From Gloeobacter violaceus PCC 7421 (GTDB taxonomy: Bacteria > Cyanobacteriota > Cyanobacteriia > Gloeobacterales > Gloeobacteraceae), in NCBI RefSeq assembly GCF_000011385.1, contig NC_005125.1, forward strand, positions 1,178,001 to 1,242,000: 64,000 nucleotides of DNA, in the 5' to 3' direction. This document shows positions 60,549 through 64,000 of this stretch, one piece after another (positions within the stretch are counted from its first letter, which is position 1; each line of letters starts with the position of its first letter). Both the position numbers and the translations under genes were made by a program. Below the pieces are notes generated by a model, which was given only the letters and a program-made list of their open reading frames with translations, was not told the DNA's origin and did not search any database.

Positions 60549-62110
60549 GTGACCCGGACCTGCATTACGACCTCATCGTCATCGGCACCGGTGCCGGCGG
60601 CAGCACCCTCACCCACCGCCTCGCCCCCACCGGCAAACGGATATTGATCCTCGAACGGGGCGACTTCCTGCCGCGCGAGCAGGCCAACTGGGACGCCCGT
60701 GAAGTTTACGGGCGCGAACGCTACCACACCGACGAGAGCTGGCGCGACCACCGGGGCAAACCCTTCCGGCCGGGGGTCGGCTACTGGGTCGGGGGCAACA
60801 CCAAAATCTACGGCGCGGCCCTGTTCAGGCTGCGCGAGCGCGACTTCGAGCGCGTCGTTCACAAAGGCGGCCTCTCTCCCGAGTGGCCGCTCAAGTACGC
60901 CGATTTCGCCCCCTACTACGACCGGGCCGAGGCGCTCTACGCCGTCCACGGCCAACGTCCGGAAGATCCGACCGAACCCGCCGCCCCGGATTTTCCGGCC
61001 CCGGCGGTGAGCCACGAGCCGCGCATGCAGCAGATCGTGGATGGGCTGAAGTCGAAGGGCCTTCACCCTTTCCACCTGCCCCTGGGTATCAAGCTCAACG
61101 AGGTGGACCGGGTGATGAGCGAGTGCATCCGCTGCAGCACCTGCGACGGCTTCCCCTGCCTGGTGCGGGCCAAGGCGGACGGTGAAGTATGCGGGGTACT
61201 GCCCGCCCTCGCCCACCCCAACGTCACCTTACTCACCGAGGCGCGGGTCGAACGGCTGCTCACAAGCCCCAGCGGGCGCGAGGTTACAGGTGTCGAGGTC
61301 GAGGTCGAGGGGGTGACCCTGACCTTCCGCGCCGACATCATCGTGGTCGCCTGCGGTGCCATCAACTCGGCCCGGCTGCTGTTGGCCTCGGCCAACGAAA
61401 AGCACCCGGGCGGCCTCGCCAACGGGTCGGACCAGGTGGGCCGCAACCTGATGAAGCACCTGACGACAGCGATAGCCGCCCTCAGCATCCGGCGCAACCC
61501 GGCGGTCTACCAGAAGACGATCGCCGTCGCCGACTGGTACTGGGGCGACACCGATTTTCCCTGGCCGATGGGGCTGGTGCAGAACACCGGCAACGTGCTC
61601 CCCGAACTCATCCCCGCCGAGGCTCCGCGCCTCCTGGCGCCGCTGGTGCGCCTCACGCCGGGATTTGTCCTCCAGGACGTCTCCGACCACGCGACCGGCT
61701 GGTGGCTGCAGACCGAGGATCTCCCCGACCCCGACAACCGGGTAACGCTCGAAGACGGCGAGGTGTGCCTGACTTATGCCACGAACAACACCGAGGCCCA
61801 CAACGCCCTGGTGCGCCGCTGGACCGCGGCGCTCAAGGCCGTGGACGAAGCCGAGACGATGCTGCCGTTCGGGCTCTACCCGCGCACCCAGTCTCCCCTG
61901 GCGGCGGTCGGCCACCAATGCGGCACCTGCCGCTTCGGCCCCAACCCGGCCACCTCGGTGCTCGACCTCGACTGCCGCGCCCACGCAGTGGACAACCTCT
62001 ACGTGGTGGACGGCAGCTTCTTCCCGTCCTCGGCCGCCGTCAACCCGACCCTCACGATCGTCGCCAACGCCCTGCGGGTGGGCGACCACCTCGCCAAAAG
62101 GCTCAGATGA
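60545..62110 (+). CDS. GMC family oxidoreductase (glucose-methanol-choline type)
   Basis: The 521-residue flavoprotein has the FAD Rossmann motif LIVIGTGAGGSTLTHRLAPTGKRILILERGDFLP, the GMC signature region YWVGGNTKIYGAALFRLRERDF, a cysteine cluster CIRCSTCDGFPC of the type found in this subgroup, and the C-terminal HQCGTCRFGPNPATSVLDLDCRAHAVDNLYVVDGSFFPSSAAVNPTLTIVANALRVGDHL. It would oxidise an alcohol or sugar. ATG 60545 overlaps the MIP-channel stop (ATGA). The link to a channel fits import of a polyol followed by its oxidation; the substrate is inferred. Confidence 0.9.
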   Translation: MSDPDLHYDLIVIGTGAGGSTLTHRLAPTGKRILILERGDFLPREQANWDAREVYGRERYHTDESWRDHRGKPFRPGVGYWVGGNTKIYGAALFRLRERDFERVVHKGGLSPEWPLKYADFAPYYDRAEALYAVHGQRPEDPTEPAAPDFPAPAVSHEPRMQQIVDGLKSKGLHPFHLPLGIKLNEVDRVMSECIRCSTCDGFPCLVRAKADGEVCGVLPALAHPNVTLLTEARVERLLTSPSGREVTGVEVEVEGVTLTFRADIIVVACGAINSARLLLASANEKHPGGLANGSDQVGRNLMKHLTTAIAALSIRRNPAVYQKTIAVADWYWGDTDFPWPMGLVQNTGNVLPELIPAEAPRLLAPLVRLTPGFVLQDVSDHATGWWLQTEDLPDPDNRVTLEDGEVCLTYATNNTEAHNALVRRWTAALKAVDEAETMLPFGLYPRTQSPLAAVGHQCGTCRFGPNPATSVLDLDCRAHAVDNLYVVDGSFFPSSAAVNPTLTIVANALRVGDHLAKRLR

Positions 62111-62374
62111 GGCGATGGTAATCGCGTTTGGACCCGAGCTCTGGTCGGACCTGGAGGCGGGCGCAGGGTAGCCTTCCCTGTGAGGCTCCCCTGGTTATAC
62201 ACGCCCGGCCAGCCGACAATGGCACCACAGGGCACTACGCAGCTGCAGGTCGGGGAGGCTCATCGGCTTCTATCGCCTGGACGACGGTGTGCGGACCAGC
62301 TTTGCAACAGGTAGAGATATGTGGCCGGAAATCGAGGAAGTGTTGCGGCGCAAACGGGGGAGGCAGGCGTAGGG
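62111..62374. other. Region with an orphan C-terminal coding fragment
   Basis: Within this 264-base region one frame (62235-62372) ends LIGFYRLDDGVRTSFATGRD then MWPEIEEVLRRKRGRQA before TAG at 62370-62372, two bases ahead of the MntA-like start. It looks like a genuine protein tail of unknown family, without a visible start. It may be the end of a gene removed when the toxin-antitoxin pair arrived. Confidence 0.35.
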
Positions 62375-62716
62375 ATGAACGGTGAATTGCGATCGATCAG
62401 TACAGAGGACACATCCTTGATACCCCGACGTCAGGGGGTACTCGAATGCCTGCGTTGCCATTGGCCTGAAATTCAGAGCTACGGTGTCAAGACTATAGCT
62501 GTGTTTGGCTCCACTGCCAGGGATGAAGCTCGTCCTGACTCAGACGTAGATCTGCTTGTCGAATTCGAGGCTGATGCGCGTGTCACCTTCTATCAATTTT
62601 GTGATTTGCAAGATTACCTGGAGTCTATCTTGAGAATTCGTGTCGATCTGGGAACTTTCGACTCTCTACGTCCAAGAACAGCAGCAAAGATTTTGAAAGA
62701 AGCTGTGTATGTCTGA
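62375..62716 (+). CDS. MntA-like nucleotidyltransferase antitoxin
   Basis: The 113-residue protein has a minimal nucleotidyltransferase site: VFGSTARDEARPDSDVDLLVEFEADA with the GSX10DXD pattern, followed by YQFCDLQDYLESILRIRVDLGTFDSL with the third acidic residue. In MntA-HepT pairs this protein adds AMP units to a HepT tyrosine and neutralises the toxin. ATG 62375 follows AGGCGTAGG; the next gene overlaps by 8 bases. The island is AT-richer than its surroundings. Confidence 0.88.
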   Translation: MNGELRSISTEDTSLIPRRQGVLECLRCHWPEIQSYGVKTIAVFGSTARDEARPDSDVDLLVEFEADARVTFYQFCDLQDYLESILRIRVDLGTFDSLRPRTAAKILKEAVYV

Positions 62717-63101
62717 ACGCCTTTTCGATCTACGTCTACTCGATATTCTGGATGCCACTGAGCGTATCCAGCAGTACATAGAGGGCGTAGCCGAGGCGGA
62801 GTTTCTTGAGAATCGGCTGCTCATCGATGCAGTCGTCTACAACTTGATTCAGATAGGCGAAGCGGTAGCAAACCTGCCTCAAGATTTCAAGGACGCACAC
62901 GATGAGATTCCGTGGTCAAAGATAAAACGTATGCGCGACTTTGCAGCGCATCAGTATTTTCGGCTGAGTCCCTCTATCGTGTGGGAAACAATCGGCTCCG
63001 CCCTGCCAGAGCTGGTGTCATTGATTTGTGAGACAGTTGCAACACGGTCGCAGTCCGACACGGACGATAGTGAGCGATCAGATTCAGGCTCAAGCGCGTA
63101 G
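62709..63101 (+). CDS. HepT-like RNase toxin (DUF86)
   Basis: The 130-residue protein has the HEPN-type RX4HXY motif: KRMRDFAAHQYFRLSPSIVWETI (R, then four residues, H, then Q, Y). The N-terminal helices (LLDILDATERIQQYIEGV and LLIDAVVYNLIQIGEAVANLPQDF) complete the HEPN four-helix fold. In these systems HepT is a ribonuclease and the tyrosine of the motif is AMPylated by MntA. The last 20 residues are polar and may be read-through into older Uma2 sequence. The gene overlaps mntA by 8 bases. Confidence 0.88.
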   Translation: MSERLFDLRLLDILDATERIQQYIEGVAEAEFLENRLLIDAVVYNLIQIGEAVANLPQDFKDAHDEIPWSKIKRMRDFAAHQYFRLSPSIVWETIGSALPELVSLICETVATRSQSDTDDSERSDSGSSA

Positions 63102-63239
63102 GGCAGAACTCGCTGCAGAACTTCAGCAGGATCGTCTCGCCAGAGAACAGACCGAACGCCGAGCGGAATAGTTGGCTGAATATCTGCGCACCCTCGGATT
63201 CGACCCGGACAATCTCCCTCCAGGCTCTGGAAGCTCTCG
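63070..63239 (+). pseudogene. C-terminal tail of a Uma2-type gene with a nonsense codon
   Basis: The frame beginning at GTG 63070 reads AQARRAELAAELQQDRLAREQTERRAE, stops at TAG 63169-63171, and resumes as LAEYLRTLGFDPDNLPPG. Long coiled tails ending in 'LA.YLR.LG.DPD.LP' are typical of one group of Uma2 proteins. No upstream Uma2 core remains. It overlaps the end of the HepT-like gene in another frame. Confidence 0.65.
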
Positions 63240-63368
63240 CGGTGGGCGGATCTTGGCACCATAAGCGAAATCTTCGACGGCGAAGCGCCCTTTGCCCCCC
63301 GCGGCTGCATCGCCCAGGCCTGGTCGGTGGCCGAGGTGTTGAGGGCCTGGCTCGCCTACTGGGGCTGA
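63240..63368 (+). pseudogene. C-terminal tail of a glycogen-debranching-enzyme-type gene
   Basis: The 42-codon frame reads RWADLGTISEIFDGEAPFAP and RGCIAQAWSVAEVLRAWLAYWG with a TGA at 63366-63368. Such a segment is the conserved end of amylo-alpha-1,6-glucosidase/glycogen debranching enzymes (pattern G.I.EIFDG..P..P.GC.AQAWSVAE.LRAW). Nothing else of the enzyme is present upstream: the sequence before it is the Uma2 tail, so a large deletion or insertion boundary lies at about 63239. Confidence 0.75.
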
Positions 63369-63380
63369 GCCCCGTGGGAA

Positions 63381-63941
63381 TCAAATCCTTGCGTCGATGT
63401 GCTCAAGCCGGATGTCCACCTCGCGTTCGACGAAGTCCCATTCCCGCGTCACCCGGAGCCGGTCGAGGAGATCTTCGAAGGCGTGGGTGTGCTCCGGGGC
63501 GTACTCGAACCAGGTGAGAAAATCGAACGGCTCGCCGATGTCGCGGCAGTGGTGAAGGCGGCGGGCGACCGCCGGAAGGAACTCCATGCCGATCGCCGTG
63601 TGGTGCGACGTCTCCTCGAAGATGGCCCGCCGCTCGTCCTGGGCCAGTTCCCACCACCGGGCCGATTTTTTGATCGGGATCAGCGCGGCGCAGCGCGCCT
63701 CCGGGCGGGCCAGCGCCGGTTGGCGCTCCCGCAGGGCATCCACCTCGGGCCGCGTGGCATAACGCACGTTGCTCGTCAGGCCGCGAAGAACCCACGCCGC
63801 CTCTGAAGCCGATTCCGCCCATTCCCCCTGTACGATCTGCAGTCTTTCGACTGCCTCCAGACCGGCCCCCCGAAGGCCGTCCAACCGGGCGACCCGCCAC
63901 GGACCCCGCTTCCCGCCCAAAAACGAATACCTGTTGTCCAT
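63381..63941 (-). CDS. Chlorite dismutase family heme protein (short form)
   Basis: The 186-residue protein matches the short, dimeric Cld group known from cyanobacteria and nitrite oxidisers (about 180 residues). Its C-terminal core is SARWWELAQDERRAIFEETSHHTAIGMEFLPAVARRLHHCRDIGEPFDFLTWFEYAPEHTHAFEDLLDRLR, followed by WDFVEREVDIRL. SHHTAIG carries the proximal heme-ligand histidine, and the Arg of HHCRDIGEPFDF is the distal catalytic one in active Cld. True chlorite dismutase activity needs chlorite; other heme-related roles are possible. It is convergent with the debranching-enzyme tail. Confidence 0.78.
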   Translation of the reverse strand: MDNRYSFLGGKRGPWRVARLDGLRGAGLEAVERLQIVQGEWAESASEAAWVLRGLTSNVRYATRPEVDALRERQPALARPEARCAALIPIKKSARWWELAQDERRAIFEETSHHTAIGMEFLPAVARRLHHCRDIGEPFDFLTWFEYAPEHTHAFEDLLDRLRVTREWDFVEREVDIRLEHIDARI

Positions 63942-64000
63942 GCGACCTCCGAAAAGGCCCCGCGGCCCTCTGGTACTTACGGCAAGTTTACAATCGGGCC

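Overview
The window reads as chromosomal DNA of a GC-rich cyanobacterium, most likely a Gloeobacter-type (thylakoid-less) lineage. This is an inference from gene content: DUF3727 next to ruvX, mltG and yqeG, a TPP-riboswitch-controlled thiC, a short (dimeric-type) chlorite dismutase family protein, several Uma2/DUF820 genes and many toxin-antitoxin cassettes. Core genes are clearly GC-rich. Several accessory islands are visibly AT-richer: about 20.4-23.9 kb, 28.4-29.2 kb, 51.8-53.6 kb and 62.3-63.1 kb.

Region 1 (1-11.4 kb) is an accessory, decaying locus. It holds two paralogous proteins with an acyltransferase-like (GNAT/N-acyl amino acid synthase-type) N-terminus fused to a C-terminal cyclic-nucleotide-binding-like domain. 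A 51-codon internally deleted third copy lies at 11178-11333 (-). Alongside are two aspartyl/asparaginyl beta-hydroxylase-like genes (one split by an IS4-family element with 9-bp target duplications), a SAM methyltransferase, a Cupin_8/JmjC-like oxygenase with an in-frame stop, a further GNAT-like gene, a Uma2 gene, and an HTH gene with a degenerate copy. Together they suggest a pathway that makes and tailors an N-acylated product. This is the best candidate here for an undescribed system.

Region 2 (11.4-20.4 kb) has a brnTA toxin-antitoxin module between the intact end of a GH63/MGH1-like hydrolase gene and a diverged 109-bp copy of that end. It is followed by an SDR dehydrogenase, DUF924, Uma2, gnd and thiC with its TPP riboswitch. 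Region 3 (20.4-29.9 kb) is a patchwork: a coupled two-ATPase operon behind a 35-bp dyad, a DUF4160 fragment with a DUF2442 gene, a malonyl-CoA-synthetase-like ligase flanked by a second copy of the DUF2442 3' end, a Tat-type amine oxidase, a PIN/RHH toxin-antitoxin pair with a 20-bp palindrome, and Uma2.

Region 4 (29.9-51.6 kb) is mostly housekeeping: thrB, a PEGA-like membrane protein, the ruvX-DUF3727-mltG-yqeG operon, glutamate-type dehydrogenase, an FAD oxidoreductase, ilvN, ExbB/ExbD with two small coupled genes and a lipoprotein, a LysM-M23 peptidase, TolC, a lipid-type triad (GNAT, PlsC-like acyltransferase, acyl-CoA synthetase), RlpA and a CHASE2 histidine kinase.

Region 5 (51.6-64 kb) has an AAA ATPase-DUF4276 pair (possible defence system), a sulfite-oxidase-like molybdoenzyme with a cytochrome b partner, two small secreted proteins (one almost entirely MKGDA repeats), a Crp/Fnr regulator, an ECF sigma/anti-sigma pair, a VOC protein, a MIP channel coupled to a GMC oxidoreductase, a MntA/HepT pair, tail fragments of a Uma2 gene and a glycogen debranching enzyme, and a chlorite dismutase family protein. 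I found no tRNA, rRNA or CRISPR array.
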